From Gemmatimonadaceae bacterium (GTDB taxonomy: Bacteria; Gemmatimonadota; Gemmatimonadetes; Gemmatimonadales; Gemmatimonadaceae), in assembly GCA_022843265.1 (NCBI GenBank), contig JALHNZ010000005.1, positions 1 to 64,000 on the forward strand: 64,000 bases of DNA, written 5' to 3'. This document shows, piece after piece, positions 34,858-43,851 of this stretch (the first letter of the stretch is position 1; the number at the start of each line of letters is the position of its first letter). The notes under the pieces are model-generated. The model was not told the origin of the DNA. It saw only the letters and a list, made by a program, of their open reading frames with translations, and did not search any database. The position numbers and the translations under genes are program-made.

Positions 34858-35955
34858 GTGACGCCGATTGAAACGCTGGCGACGCCCGATGTCGTGACGC
34901 CACTCGTGGGCTGGCGTATGCCGGCGGAGTGGGAGCCGCATGATGCCACGTGGATTGCGTGGCCGCATCATGAGCCAGACTGGCCCGGAAAGTTCGAACC
35001 GATTCCGTGGGTGTACGCCGAAATTGTGCGTGCGCTTGCCGAAAGCGAACGCGTTGAGATTGTGTGCCACAGTGACGCCGTGCGTGAAGACGCGATTGCG
35101 TGTCTTGAGATGCACGCGGTGCCGGCACACGCGTATCGATTGCACGTGGCGCCCACCGATCGTGTGTGGCTGCGCGATAGCGGGCCCACGAGCGTGATGG
35201 ACGCGACCGGTCTTGTTTCACTCATGCGCTGGGATTTCAACGCCTGGGCCAAGTACGACAACTACGCAAACGATCAGCGTATTCCTGAAGTCGTGCACAG
35301 CGTGACGGGACTGCCGCTGGTTGTCGCGACACGCCCTGATACGGGCGCGCTGCTCGTGCTGGAAGGCGGCGGCATTGAGACCGATGGACTCGGCACGATG
35401 CTGGTCACCGAAGAATGGCTGCTGTCCGATGTGCAGGTGCGCAATCCTGGCATGACGCGGGACGACTACGAGCGCGCCTTTGCCCAAACGCTCGGCATCA
35501 CGCATACCATCTGGCTGGGCGAAGGCTGTGTTGGCGACGATACGCACGGCCACGTGGATGATATCGCACGATTCGTGGCGCCGGGTGTAGTGGTATTGGC
35601 GCATGAAACGGATCCGTCCGACGACAATCACGCTCGCTCGCTCGACAACCTGCGTCGACTGGAACAGGCCGTGGATGCGCGCGGTGAACCACTGCGTGTC
35701 GTCACGCTACCGTATCCGCGCGCGGTGATCATGGACGGGCAGCGGCTACCGGCGAGTTATGCAAACTTCTACATCGGCAACACCGTAGTGATTGTACCAA
35801 CGTTCAATGATGCAAACGACCGCGTCGCATTGAACATTCTCGCGGAGCTGTTCCCCACGCGTCGCGTGGTGGGCGTTCACGCGGTAGATCTTGTGTGGGG
35901 GCTTGGCACGTTGCACTGCCTGACGCAACAGCAACCCTCCGCACGCACGCCGTAA
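34858..35955 (+). CDS. aguA: Agmatine deiminase
   Basis: A 365-residue guanidino-modifying enzyme converting agmatine to N-carbamoylputrescine and ammonia, the substrate of the AguB encoded just before it. Family features are MPAEWEPHDATWIAWPHHEPDWPG, RDSGPTSV, WDFNAWAKYDNYANDQ, EGGGIETDG, the catalytic His/Asp segment DDTHGHVDDIARF and the nucleophile Cys in GLGTLHCLTQQQP near the C-terminus. The start is GTG 34858. It supports polyamine synthesis from arginine. Confidence 0.95.
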   Translation: MTPIETLATPDVVTPLVGWRMPAEWEPHDATWIAWPHHEPDWPGKFEPIPWVYAEIVRALAESERVEIVCHSDAVREDAIACLEMHAVPAHAYRLHVAPTDRVWLRDSGPTSVMDATGLVSLMRWDFNAWAKYDNYANDQRIPEVVHSVTGLPLVVATRPDTGALLVLEGGGIETDGLGTMLVTEEWLLSDVQVRNPGMTRDDYERAFAQTLGITHTIWLGEGCVGDDTHGHVDDIARFVAPGVVVLAHETDPSDDNHARSLDNLRRLEQAVDARGEPLRVVTLPYPRAVIMDGQRLPASYANFYIGNTVVIVPTFNDANDRVALNILAELFPTRRVVGVHAVDLVWGLGTLHCLTQQQPSARTP

Positions 35956-35961
35956 CTCACC

Positions 35962-36543
35962 ATGTCAGACGAATCACAAACGAATCAGGGCATTGCGCCA
36001 CACCAGCCTTCACCGGTGGAGAATGCTTTTCAGCAGCGCATGGGTGCGTTCATTGGCCCGCGCTGGGAGAGCTCGTACCGGCGCAAGCTGGCCGTGTTCA
36101 TGGACGATCCATCGTTTGTGCCAACCTGGAACTGGTCAGCCGCGCTCGCCCTGCCGTTCTGGTTTCTCTACCGCAAAATGTACTGGTGGTTCGCCGTGTT
36201 TTTCTTTCTGCCGGGCGCCGTGCTCGATTGGCTCGTTCCCACGGCAGGCGGGCTTACACCGGAAGCCATTCTCAAGCCGGAGAATCGTCAGGTCGTCTAC
36301 ATGTTGTTCGCCGTGCAAATCTCATCACGACTCGCGGCTGGTGGCTTGGCCAACTGGTTGTTGTTTCGACGCGCCAACACCGCGATTCGCGTGGTCGGCA
36401 TGCAGCCCATGAGTGACGACGACGCCACGCAACTGCTGCGTCGTGTAGGCGGCACGAGCCGGAGTCTTACCTTTGCGTTGCTCGGCGTGTTTCTGGTGCT
36501 GGGCATTGCCAGCGTGATGGGCACAGTCGCACCAACACCGTAG
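35962..36543 (+). CDS. DUF2628 membrane protein
   Basis: A 193-residue membrane protein of the DUF2628 type, whose members carry the segment seen here as FIGPRWESSYRRKLAVFM followed by PTWNWSAALALPFWFLYRKMYWWF. About four hydrophobic segments follow. The function of the family is not established. The start is ATG 35962, six bases after aguA, so it probably belongs to the same transcript. A strong stem-loop follows the stop. Confidence 0.8.
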   Translation: MSDESQTNQGIAPHQPSPVENAFQQRMGAFIGPRWESSYRRKLAVFMDDPSFVPTWNWSAALALPFWFLYRKMYWWFAVFFFLPGAVLDWLVPTAGGLTPEAILKPENRQVVYMLFAVQISSRLAAGGLANWLLFRRANTAIRVVGMQPMSDDDATQLLRRVGGTSRSLTFALLGVFLVLGIASVMGTVAPTP

Positions 36544-36551
36544 TTGCAACG

Positions 36552-36590
36552 AACAACGCGACGGAGCCAGGTGGGCGCCGTCGCGTTGTT
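36552..36590. terminator. Stem-loop between convergent genes (likely bidirectional terminator)
   Basis: A perfect 13-base inverted repeat (AACAACGCGACGG at 36552-36564, complement 36578-36590) with a 13-base loop starts eight bases after the DUF2628 stop and faces the end of the 609-residue gene. It is followed by GTTT on the plus strand. The arm resembles the stem at 26203-26249. Confidence 0.65.
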
Positions 36591-36613
36591 GTTTGCCAGA
36601 TCGTTCGCCGGCG

Positions 36614-38443
36614 TTATCGCTCGCCGCGCACCGTGAAGAGCTGCGACGTACTGTCAATGCCGCCGGCGCCTTCCAACTTCACGGTGAGTCGATACTCGCC
36701 GGGTGGCACTTCAGGCCACGTGAACACCACCGCGCGCCCCGGCAATCCATCAGGGCGTCCTGCGTCACGGTAGCTGATCGCCACCGGCGTCATCGCGCGC
36801 GACAGGCGAAGTGCGTTGGTGATGCGCTGGGAGAAGTTGGACGTGGTACGCGTTGCTCGAACCGTGACCTGCAGCGGCGCGTCAGGCGACACGGGCACGT
36901 ACGTTTCCCAGTACAGACCAAACGAGCGGCCCGGCACAATATCGTTGCTGCCCCACGCGCGCCCCGCGACATTTTCGAGTGACGGCGTCGCACCGGCATC
37001 GCCGCCGGCGAGCAACAGCATATCGCTGACACGTACCCCGTTAGCGAGCGGTTGCACCGCCGTGCGAACACGCGTCGCTCGCTTGGCGGTTGGCGCCATG
37101 ATCTCCAGCGACACCAGCTTGGCCGTCTTACCAAGTGCAGCGACAACGGCGCCGTTCGCAGGCGCACTGTCCTTGATGGTGCGTGAGATCACGACGGCAG
37201 AGTCGTCGGCGACAAACAGCCCGACCTGATACGGCGCCGGCCCCATCCGCTGTTCGCGCATCATGCGCCACGCGCCCGCGACGACCGTACTGTCGCCGCG
37301 CTTGAAGCGGGCAATCTGATGCGGAAGCATGCCAAAACCTGTCGCGTACCGTGTGGCGTAGCGCATGCGCGCGTCTTTACGATCGGGCTCCCAGTCGCGC
37401 TCCGTGGCCGCGAGCGGCGACGTGATTGCCGACGCGGACGGTATGAAGTCGTAGCTCGGTGTTGGCTCGTGTCCAATAATGCTCGGCAAACGCGGGTCGA
37501 GCGCGCCTGCGGTTTGCATGGACCACGCGGTCGGCCATCCGTAGCGCACCTGAATGGCCGGAATGGATCCGTCAAAGGACATGTCGTACGGAATACGTCC
37601 CTGGCCATGCACGATGGAAATGATATGGCGCGAATACAGTTCATTGCGCAAATCGTTCGCCGGCAACAGCCACAACGGCTGCGACAGGCGCAAGATGCGC
37701 GCGTTGTCCGACGCACGCTGCGCGCAGCTCTTGGCGCGATATGCTTCGTGTGTTGCGTTGGGCAGCCAGGGTGTGAGATCGGTCCATTCGCAGCGCATGG
37801 AATCACCCATGCTCGCGAGCGCACGATCAAACGCCGTGGATGAGGCCACGTGCATGTCTGATGCATGTAACGCAAGTCCGCGCAGCCCATCACACCACCA
37901 GGCGGTACCGCCGCACTCACGCGCGGCTTCAATGGCGAGCGGCAGCTTTTGTTGCTCAAGCGCGTAACGCACGCGCATGCCGGCCACCCAATCGTCGGCC
38001 GGGTCGGAGCGTGCCGCCTGCGCCAGCAGATCGAGCAATCGATCTCGCTCGATGATCAGATCGGTCCGCTCAGCCGGCGGCGGCACGTCACCATTGTTAT
38101 TCCAGTAACACAGCGTGCCAATCTGCACTTCGCACGACGCATTGGCACCACCGTTGTAAAAGCGCAGACCGGCGCGCCGATTGCGTTCGAATGCATCCTG
38201 CGCTGCGCGCGCTTGCGAGCCCGCGGCCGACACGGGGCGCGACTCGCCACTCGCAGTCCGTGTCTGATCTACGGTGAGCGAATCAAGGCGCGGCGGCGGT
38301 GGCGGCGGCGTTTGCGCAACACTCACGGCGGGCGCGAAGAGTGCGAACGCGAACGGCGCGAACGCGAACAGCGCGTACGCAACGGCACGTCGAAACAGCG
38401 GCGAAGCAACGTCGGACAGCATGGCAAGTTGCACGAGAGGCAT
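36614..38443 (-). CDS. Large exported hypothetical protein (609 aa)
   Basis: A 609-residue exported protein. The signal peptide is low complexity (ALFAFAPFAFALFAPAVSVAQ) and encoded by short tandem repeats. A Pro run follows, then a helical TPR-like region (about residues 120-260) with paired Cys (CEVQIGTLC; ECGGTAWWC). A central segment includes GQGRIPYDMSFDGSIPAIQVRYGWPTAW, faintly like GWxTD-type proteins, and the C-terminus (from about residue 510) looks like a beta-sandwich ending VEL-type strands. No family is assigned. GTG/ATG options lie near the N-terminus; ATG 38443 gives the longest reading. Confidence 0.75.
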   Translation of the reverse strand: MPLVQLAMLSDVASPLFRRAVAYALFAFAPFAFALFAPAVSVAQTPPPPPPRLDSLTVDQTRTASGESRPVSAAGSQARAAQDAFERNRRAGLRFYNGGANASCEVQIGTLCYWNNNGDVPPPAERTDLIIERDRLLDLLAQAARSDPADDWVAGMRVRYALEQQKLPLAIEAARECGGTAWWCDGLRGLALHASDMHVASSTAFDRALASMGDSMRCEWTDLTPWLPNATHEAYRAKSCAQRASDNARILRLSQPLWLLPANDLRNELYSRHIISIVHGQGRIPYDMSFDGSIPAIQVRYGWPTAWSMQTAGALDPRLPSIIGHEPTPSYDFIPSASAITSPLAATERDWEPDRKDARMRYATRYATGFGMLPHQIARFKRGDSTVVAGAWRMMREQRMGPAPYQVGLFVADDSAVVISRTIKDSAPANGAVVAALGKTAKLVSLEIMAPTAKRATRVRTAVQPLANGVRVSDMLLLAGGDAGATPSLENVAGRAWGSNDIVPGRSFGLYWETYVPVSPDAPLQVTVRATRTTSNFSQRITNALRLSRAMTPVAISYRDAGRPDGLPGRAVVFTWPEVPPGEYRLTVKLEGAGGIDSTSQLFTVRGER

Positions 38444-38562
38444 CTCGATGGAGGTCAGGAACTCAGAGGTCCATCAACTGGAACAATAGACACAACGCCG
38501 AGCCAGACCTGTGGAGGCCTGACCCGGCGCCGCTCCCCTCTGCCTAGTCTAACGCCAACCAG

Positions 38563-39264
38563 CTAGAAGGCGAGCTTCACACCTGCACTCAAGGCCCAGT
38601 TGTGCGAGAGGTTCCCACGCGACGTCACACCCACGGCCTCCTGCGAGTCAAAGCGGCCAATGTAGTCCTTGGCCTGAATGCGCAGCGCGATGTTTCGAGA
38701 CACTCCCACATCAACGCCTACCCCGGCCGAGTACATGAGGTTCGTGGACTGAATGTTGAGCAGGCGATTCTGGATGTTGTTGGTCATGCCACCGATGCCG
38801 CCCTGCACGAATGGCGCGATGCCCTGACCACCCCGGGCGAGGCCGCCCAACTCGAGGCCCGCGTCGTACACCCACATTCTGTTGCTTCCCACATTTACGC
38901 CGCCGATAATCGGCAGCCCCACACGCACGTCGCCCGAGGCATAGCCCACATTACCGGTGAGTGAGAGTCCAGCCGCCAGCGGAATGGACAGCTGGGCGCC
39001 GATCATTGGCGTATTGGCCGTGGAGAGGGACGTGCCAACGGGACCGTCATACCATTGCCCGGTAATCAGGTAGCCGGCGTACGGCGTGACCGAGCCGCCG
39101 ATGCCCAATCCGGTTTGCGCACGCATCTGCAGCGGCGAAAGCGCGAGCACCGTGATCGCCGCACCCGCCGCCAGCCACAGCTTGACGGACGCAGAATGGG
39201 AGTCTGCAGTGACGACGGGGCGACGAATCACGGACGCGACAGTACGGACAAGGACAGTGTTCAT
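38563..39264 (-). CDS. Outer-membrane beta-barrel protein
   Basis: A 233-residue exported barrel. ATG 39264 is preceded by AGGAGG at five to six bases. The signal peptide ends QMRAQT. Alternating amphipathic strands (YAGYLITGQWYDG, LSLTGNVGYASGDVRVGLP, MWVYDAGLELGGLA, RNIALRIQAKDYIGRFDS) end in GVKLAF with the terminal Phe typical of BAM substrates. It resembles the strand ends of the larger barrel at 26298-28436 (HNWALSAGVKLAF against HNTMITAGLTISFGG). Likely a small OmpA/OmpW-like barrel. Confidence 0.8.
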   Translation of the reverse strand: MNTVLVRTVASVIRRPVVTADSHSASVKLWLAAGAAITVLALSPLQMRAQTGLGIGGSVTPYAGYLITGQWYDGPVGTSLSTANTPMIGAQLSIPLAAGLSLTGNVGYASGDVRVGLPIIGGVNVGSNRMWVYDAGLELGGLARGGQGIAPFVQGGIGGMTNNIQNRLLNIQSTNLMYSAGVGVDVGVSRNIALRIQAKDYIGRFDSQEAVGVTSRGNLSHNWALSAGVKLAF

Positions 39265-39390
39265 GATCCCCTCCTGGAGGACTTGGTTGCTCTGTCGAAA
39301 TGCACGTCGCACGCCAGCGTGCCAGACGCCACGACCAATTCCTCAACTGCAATCACGGCAACGATTTGCGAACGCAGCAAGAGCGAACGC

Positions 39391-39433
39391 AAAAATCCGC
39401 TGTCTCCTGTAGGTGACACAGGAGACAGCGGAT
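39391..39433 (-). terminator. Rho-independent terminator downstream of terC
   Basis: A perfect 16-base stem (39395-39410 with 39418-39433, 7-base loop AGGTGAC) is followed on the minus strand by TTTTT (complement of 39391-39395). It lies 37 bases past the TerC stop and is the clearest intrinsic terminator in the window. Confidence 0.9.
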
Positions 39434-39469
39434 TTCAGGTCAATGATCAGATGCGTTGGCGAGCCGACG

Positions 39470-40231
39470 CTATTTCTTCGCGCCCGCCTCCGCGGCGCCG
39501 TCCACACGCAGCTCGACAGGTACCATCGTTTTGCGCAATCGCAGGTTGAGCATCTCAACGAGCACTGAGAAGGCCATGGCGAAATACGTGTAGCCCTTTG
39601 AGATGTGCTGCCCGAATCCTTCGGCCACCAGGTTGGTACCGATCAGCACGAGGAACGACAACGCGAGCACTTTCACCGTGGGGTGCTTTTCCACGAACTC
39701 GCTCACGGGCGTCACGGCCATCAGCATGACCGCGAGCGCGATAATGTTCGCCGCAATCATCACCTCAAGATGTTCAGCCATACCCACGGCGGTGATGACC
39801 GAGTCAAGCGAGAACACAATGTCGATCACCATGATTTGTGAAACGACCGCCACCATTGATACGGCGACCTTCTTCACCTCATCGCTTGTCGCTCCCTCGG
39901 GCTCAAGCTTGTGATGAATCTCCAGCACGGCCTTGCCGATCAGAAACAGTCCACCAAACACCAAAATCAGATCGCGGCCGCCCCATCCGCGGCCGAACAC
40001 GGTAAAGAGCGGTTCCGTCAGGCGCGCGATCCACGCGATCGAGGCCAGCAGCGCCAAACGACTGACAAACGCGCCCATGAGGCCCAGGCGACGCGCTTTC
40101 GCTTGTTTTGCATATTCCAGCCGCGACGCCAGAATGGAAATGAAGATGATGTTGTCGATGCCAAGCACAATTTCCAGCACCGTCAGTGTCAGCAGCGAGA
40201 TCCAGACATTCGGATCCGACAAGAGCTCCAT
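39470..40231 (-). CDS. TerC family integral membrane protein
   Basis: A 253-residue TerC/Alx-type membrane protein, a family linked to Mn2+ export, metal homeostasis and tellurite resistance. Seven or so helices carry the paired acidic motifs EIVLGIDNIIFISIL (TM1) and DIVFSLDSVITAVGM. The C-terminus AFSVLVEMLNLRLRKT is typical. GGAG six bases upstream favours ATG 40231 over the preceding TTG. A strong terminator follows. Confidence 0.93.
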   Translation of the reverse strand: MELLSDPNVWISLLTLTVLEIVLGIDNIIFISILASRLEYAKQAKARRLGLMGAFVSRLALLASIAWIARLTEPLFTVFGRGWGGRDLILVFGGLFLIGKAVLEIHHKLEPEGATSDEVKKVAVSMVAVVSQIMVIDIVFSLDSVITAVGMAEHLEVMIAANIIALAVMLMAVTPVSEFVEKHPTVKVLALSFLVLIGTNLVAEGFGQHISKGYTYFAMAFSVLVEMLNLRLRKTMVPVELRVDGAAEAGAKK

Positions 40232-40276
40232 CAACTACTCCGTAAAGGTGAACGTGGTGTCGCGGGAAACAGCGTC

Positions 40277-41581
40277 TTACTGACGACAGGTACCGTTGGG
40301 ATCCGGCTTGGGCTTATCGATCACCGGCGCGTTTGGTTGATTCGCCGTGAAGGCTGCCAGTTCATGCAAGTACTGTGTGATACGCGTGTACTTGGGATAT
40401 TCGATGTATTGCGGCTCATCCGTCACCTGATGATAGTCTTCATGGATACTGGTAAAGAAGAACGCGATCGGAATCCCGTAGCGCGCGTAGTGATAATGAT
40501 CACTTCGGCAGTAGAATTGCTGCGGATGGCCATCACGGTCGAACTCGTAGTCGAGTTGTAGCGGTCGAGCTTGCTTGTTGTTGACATCGCGGACCCACTG
40601 GTCAAACTGCGACGACAGGCGCTTCGGGCCGAGGATTGTGATGAAGTCATCACCGCCGCCTTTGACATCGCGCGCCGCACCACGACCGATCATATCGATG
40701 TTGATCTGCGCCACGATTTTATTGCGCGCCACGGTGGGATTGTCCATGAACCATTCAGCGCCAATCAATCCCTTCTCTTCGGCCGTGTGCCACACCAGCA
40801 GCAAGGAACGCTTCGGCTTGGCAGCACTCGTCGCGAACGCTTCCGCGATCTCGAGCAGCGCCATCGCGCCAGAGCCGTCATCGTCCGCGCCGTTGTAAAT
40901 GGAATCGAGTCGCGCCGGACGAATCGTGCGCAACGAATCCACATTCACTCGAATCGAAGCCCGCTGTTCCGGTGACGGCCCGCGGGCGTTCGGATCACGT
41001 CCAATCGCATTCCATCCGGCCTGCAAGAAGGCGCGCATGGAATCGTGATCAACAGGGCGTCGGGAAAAGCCCACATGATCGCTGTGCGCGCCCAACGCCA
41101 CGTACTCGGCCTTGAGTGTGGGATCAGAGCCTTCGATCACCGCGATCACATTGCGTGACCAGCTGGTATCCGCGGGGGCCGCACCTGCTCGCGAGCGCGG
41201 CACAGTGGGCACGCGTTGGTAGTAGCCGTTGACGCCTGCCGGCTTGATGCCAAGCCGCGTGAGCTCACCCACGAGGTACGTGAGCGCGCGTTCGTGGCCG
41301 ACACTTCCCGCATCTCGCCCCTGCATGGAATCGTCGGCGAAGATATAGAGGCGCCGGCGCAGATCGGCCTCGGTAATGGCTGGCGAGTAGCTCGCGGGAG
41401 CGGCCGCGGCGCGGCTCGGTGCGGCGCCGTTGCCGCCCGACTGCGCGCAGGCCACAAGGGCGCTGCCGGTCAGTGCCAACGCGACCGCAACGGAGGTGCG
41501 CGCACGCGATGCCTTCAGGAAACGATAGGGCACAATCAGTCGGGGCTTGAGGGTGGCCAGTTGGACGCCGAAGAATACCAT
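40277..41581 (-). CDS. M28 family zinc aminopeptidase, lipoprotein
   Basis: A 434-residue peptidase. The signal peptide ends in lipobox LVAC. The M28 zinc-site residues are [11 protein letters not shown] (His, Asp), [16 protein letters not shown] (bridging Asp), [13 protein letters not shown] (catalytic Glu plus ligand), INIDMIGRG and a C-terminal His in [13 protein letters not shown], so the site is complete. A PA-like insert may lie at residues 130-200. ATG 41581 is chosen; the open frame to 41923 runs inside queC. It is probably periplasmic or outer-membrane anchored. It diverges from queC with a 30-base gap. Confidence 0.88.
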   Translation of the reverse strand: MVFFGVQLATLKPRLIVPYRFLKASRARTSVAVALALTGSALVACAQSGGNGAAPSRAAAAPASYSPAITEADLRRRLYIFADDSMQGRDAGSVGHERALTYLVGELTRLGIKPAGVNGYYQRVPTVPRSRAGAAPADTSWSRNVIAVIEGSDPTLKAEYVALGAHSDHVGFSRRPVDHDSMRAFLQAGWNAIGRDPNARGPSPEQRASIRVNVDSLRTIRPARLDSIYNGADDDGSGAMALLEIAEAFATSAAKPKRSLLLVWHTAEEKGLIGAEWFMDNPTVARNKIVAQINIDMIGRGAARDVKGGGDDFITILGPKRLSSQFDQWVRDVNNKQARPLQLDYEFDRDGHPQQFYCRSDHYHYARYGIPIAFFFTSIHEDYHQVTDEPQYIEYPKYTRITQYLHELAAFTANQPNAPVIDKPKPDPNGTCRQ

Positions 41582-41611
41582 CCACGCGCTTCGGGGAGAT
41601 ACCTTTCCGGG

Positions 41612-42352
41612 ATGCCAGGAACCGAAAACCCGATACCCCACAGCGTGGTGAACGCCGCGAAACCAGCCGTCGTGCTGCTCAGTGGCGGCCTTGATTCCAC
41701 CACCGTGCTGGCCGTGGCTCGCCGCGATGGTTTCTCGCCGCACGCCATGACATTTCGTTATGGCCAGCGACATTCTCATGAGATTGACGCGGCGCATCGC
41801 GTTGCGGCGGCGCAGGGCGTGTCCGCGCACGTGGTGGTCGACATCGATCTGCGACAGTGGGGGGGCTCGGCGCTGACCAGCGACGCGGCCGTCCCGAAGG
41901 ATCGCGACGTGTCGGCGGCGCATGATATTCCCATCACATACGTACCAGCGCGCAATACGATTTTTCTTTCGTTTGCCCTCGCCTGGGCGGAGACCCTCGG
42001 CGCGACAGATATTTTCGTTGGGGTGAACGCGCTCGACTATTCGGGCTACCCCGACTGTCGTCCGGAGTACTTACGCGCGTTTGAGCACATGGCGAATCTG
42101 GCCACCCGCGCCGGCGTCGAAGGCACGCAGCGTCTCACGATTCACGCGCCACTCCTGCATCTCACGAAAGCGGGCATCGTGTCGCTCGGCCACTCGCTTG
42201 GCGTTGACTACTCGCTCACCACGAGCTGTTATGATCCCGCCCCCGACGGCGCGGCCTGCGGACACTGTGATGCTTGTCTGCTGCGACTGAAAGGCTTTGC
42301 CGAAGCAGGTGCACATGATCCGATTGCGTACGTGGAGTCGCGCCGATCGTGA
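41612..42352 (+). CDS. queC: 7-cyano-7-deazaguanine (preQ0) synthase
   Basis: A 246-residue ATP-dependent enzyme converting 7-carboxy-7-deazaguanine and ammonia to preQ0 in queuosine synthesis. The PP-loop motif SGGLDSTT is at residues 24-31; TFRYGQRH and [17 protein letters not shown] are typical. The zinc-binding cysteines are in [24 protein letters not shown] 41612 fits the family length; the open frame starts far upstream inside the M28 gene. Its stop overlaps queE (GTGA). Confidence 0.95.
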   Translation: MPGTENPIPHSVVNAAKPAVVLLSGGLDSTTVLAVARRDGFSPHAMTFRYGQRHSHEIDAAHRVAAAQGVSAHVVVDIDLRQWGGSALTSDAAVPKDRDVSAAHDIPITYVPARNTIFLSFALAWAETLGATDIFVGVNALDYSGYPDCRPEYLRAFEHMANLATRAGVEGTQRLTIHAPLLHLTKAGIVSLGHSLGVDYSLTTSCYDPAPDGAACGHCDACLLRLKGFAEAGAHDPIAYVESRRS

Positions 42353-42993
42353 CCTACACGGTGAAAGAGATTTTTTACACGTTGCAGGGCGAAGGTGTGA
42401 ACGCCGGGCGGCCCGCGGTGTTTTGCCGATTCAGCGGATGCAATTTGTGGACGGGACGCGAAGCCGATCGTGCCAATGCGATCTGTCAGTTTTGCGACAC
42501 GGATTTTGTGGGTGTGGGTCCGGACGGCGGAAAATTCGCGACGGCACAAGCGCTCGCGGCCGCTGTGTTGGCGCGCTGGCCGGCCGATGCACCGCCGCAC
42601 GTGCGCCCGTTTGTTGTGTGCACCGGCGGTGAGCCGCTGCTACAGCTTGATGCGGCGGCGATTGATGCACTGCACGCCGCGGGATTCGAAATCGCCGTGG
42701 AGAGCAACGGGACCATCGCGGCACCGGACGGCATTGACTGGTTGTGCGTGAGTCCGAAGGTCAATGCGACGCTGGTGCAAACGCGTGGGCAGGAGCTGAA
42801 GCTGGTGTTTCCGCAAATGGGAGCGCTCGGAGATCCGGCGCGGTTTGCCGAGTTGGCGTTTGAAAACTTTTTGCTGCAGCCCATGGATGGGCCGGCGCGC
42901 GCGGAGAACACGGCGGCGGCAATTGCGTACTGTCTGGCGCATCCGCAGTGGCGGTTGTCGGTGCAGACGCACAAAGATATCGGGGTGCGTTGA
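42349..42993 (+). CDS. queE: 7-carboxy-7-deazaguanine synthase (radical SAM)
   Basis: A 214-residue radical SAM enzyme forming 7-carboxy-7-deazaguanine from 6-carboxytetrahydropterin. The cluster motif is the atypical CX14CX2C form: C31, C46, C49 ([21 protein letters not shown]), as in the Burkholderia-type QueE. The start [20 protein letters not shown] and [10 protein letters not shown] (SAM binding) are present. It is coupled to queC. QueD, which makes its substrate, is encoded separately at 51.5 kb. Confidence 0.95.
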   Translation: MTYTVKEIFYTLQGEGVNAGRPAVFCRFSGCNLWTGREADRANAICQFCDTDFVGVGPDGGKFATAQALAAAVLARWPADAPPHVRPFVVCTGGEPLLQLDAAAIDALHAAGFEIAVESNGTIAAPDGIDWLCVSPKVNATLVQTRGQELKLVFPQMGALGDPARFAELAFENFLLQPMDGPARAENTAAAIAYCLAHPQWRLSVQTHKDIGVR

Positions 42994-43010
42994 GACGCTC
43001 GGCGGCGTGT

Positions 43011-43043
43011 GTAGCGGAGTCTCGCGCTCCGCGACAACGCTAC
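43011..43043. terminator. Stem-loop between queE and the convergent toxin gene
   Basis: GCGGAG/CTCCGC (43014-43019 with 43027-43032, 7-base loop) is nested inside an outer GTAGCG/CGCTAC pairing (43011-43016 with 43038-43043). The two pairings partly exclude each other. It sits in the 46-base gap between queE and the toxin gene; no T-run follows. Confidence 0.45.
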
Positions 43044-43420
43044 CACAGCATGGGCACACCATACTTCGCAATCAGTGGATCATTGCTCACGAGTGGCAGG
43101 CCGTGCCGCAGCGCCTGTGCGACGAGCATGCGATCAAACGGATCCCGATGATGGCGCGGTAATAGGCCCGCAAGGTGCGCGTCACGACCCGTGATCACGA
43201 GCTCGCTGAAGCCCTGCCGCTCGAGCACATCAGGAAGTTGTGCCAATAACACCTCACCGCCCGGCAACTTTCCTAACTGCGTTTTGATTGCAATCTCCCA
43301 CGTACAGACGGCGCTGACGTGCACCACCTTTGCACGCTCAATCGCAAGGCGAGCGGACGCAGGCAACTGTGAATCACCCGCCAGCCACCACAATAACGTG
43401 TGCGTATCAAGCAGCAACAT
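43040..43420 (-). CDS. PIN-domain toxin (VapC-like ribonuclease)
   Basis: A 126-residue PIN-domain endoribonuclease of a type II toxin-antitoxin pair. The acidic metal site is present: D5 (LLDTHTLLWW), E42 (STWE-like AVCTWEIAIK), D93 and D96 (HRDPFDRMLVAQAL) and D114 (SNDPLI). The subtype (DTHTLLWWLAGD, RDPFDRML) is common with Phd/YefM-type antitoxins. The antitoxin gene lies 75 bases upstream rather than overlapping, which is a loose spacing for such a pair. Targets are unknown. Confidence 0.92.
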   Translation of the reverse strand: MLLLDTHTLLWWLAGDSQLPASARLAIERAKVVHVSAVCTWEIAIKTQLGKLPGGEVLLAQLPDVLERQGFSELVITGRDAHLAGLLPRHHRDPFDRMLVAQALRHGLPLVSNDPLIAKYGVPMLW

Positions 43421-43495
43421 TTAGCGAAAGGCGTGGCGCCGCATACGTGTTCTCAACTCTGCGGAGAGGGTGAGCGCGCGCATACGAATGCGCAT

Positions 43496-43780
43496 TCAGC
43501 GCGCATCCCAGGCGTCGAGTTCGCTGGCCTCGAGTGGCTCAATAAACGCGCTCGGCACACGCAAACTGTCTCGCAACGCGCCAAACTCGCGCGCCGACGA
43601 CGAAGCAGCAATTGGCACAAGCCGCGCGACCGGTGTGTCCCCCCGGGAAATCACATACTCAGCGCCCGCCGCGACTTCTCGGAGCAGTCGAGACAAGTGA
43701 GTTTTTGCGTAGTGCACCGTGACAGCGCCGGCGGCATCTGTCTCGAGATCTGGCACGCTGATCGACGGCTTGTCAGTCAT
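43496..43780 (-). CDS. Phd/YefM-family antitoxin
   Basis: A 94-residue antitoxin. The DNA-binding Phd/YefM fold is seen in VTVHYAKTHLSRLLREVAAGAEYVISRGDTPVARLVPI. The C-terminal FGALRDSLRVPSAFIEPLEASELDAW is the toxin-binding arm. GGAG six bases upstream selects ATG 43780 over the frame start at 43801. It precedes the PIN toxin, and a palindrome just upstream is a likely self-operator. Confidence 0.9.
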   Translation of the reverse strand: MTDKPSISVPDLETDAAGAVTVHYAKTHLSRLLREVAAGAEYVISRGDTPVARLVPIAASSSAREFGALRDSLRVPSAFIEPLEASELDAWDAR

Positions 43781-43813
43781 CTGCGACTCCGAAAAAGGCA
43801 AGGCGAACTGGTA

Positions 43814-43830
43814 GACTAATCGACTTAGTC
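43814..43830. promoter_or_regulatory. Palindromic operator candidate for the toxin-antitoxin pair
   Basis: GACTAA-TCGAC-TTAGTC is a perfect 6-base inverted repeat with a 5-base centre, 34 bases upstream of the antitoxin ATG. It is in the only space available for the promoter (43781-43851). Phd-type antitoxins bind short palindromes there and repress their own operon; the match is positional inference. Confidence 0.55.
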
Positions 43831-43851
43831 ATCTTGGTCAATGCCAGCGTT

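Noticed and set aside
41582-41923. N-terminal extension of the M28 peptidase
   Set aside because: It would be antisense to queC; the signal peptide and lipobox start after ATG 41581.
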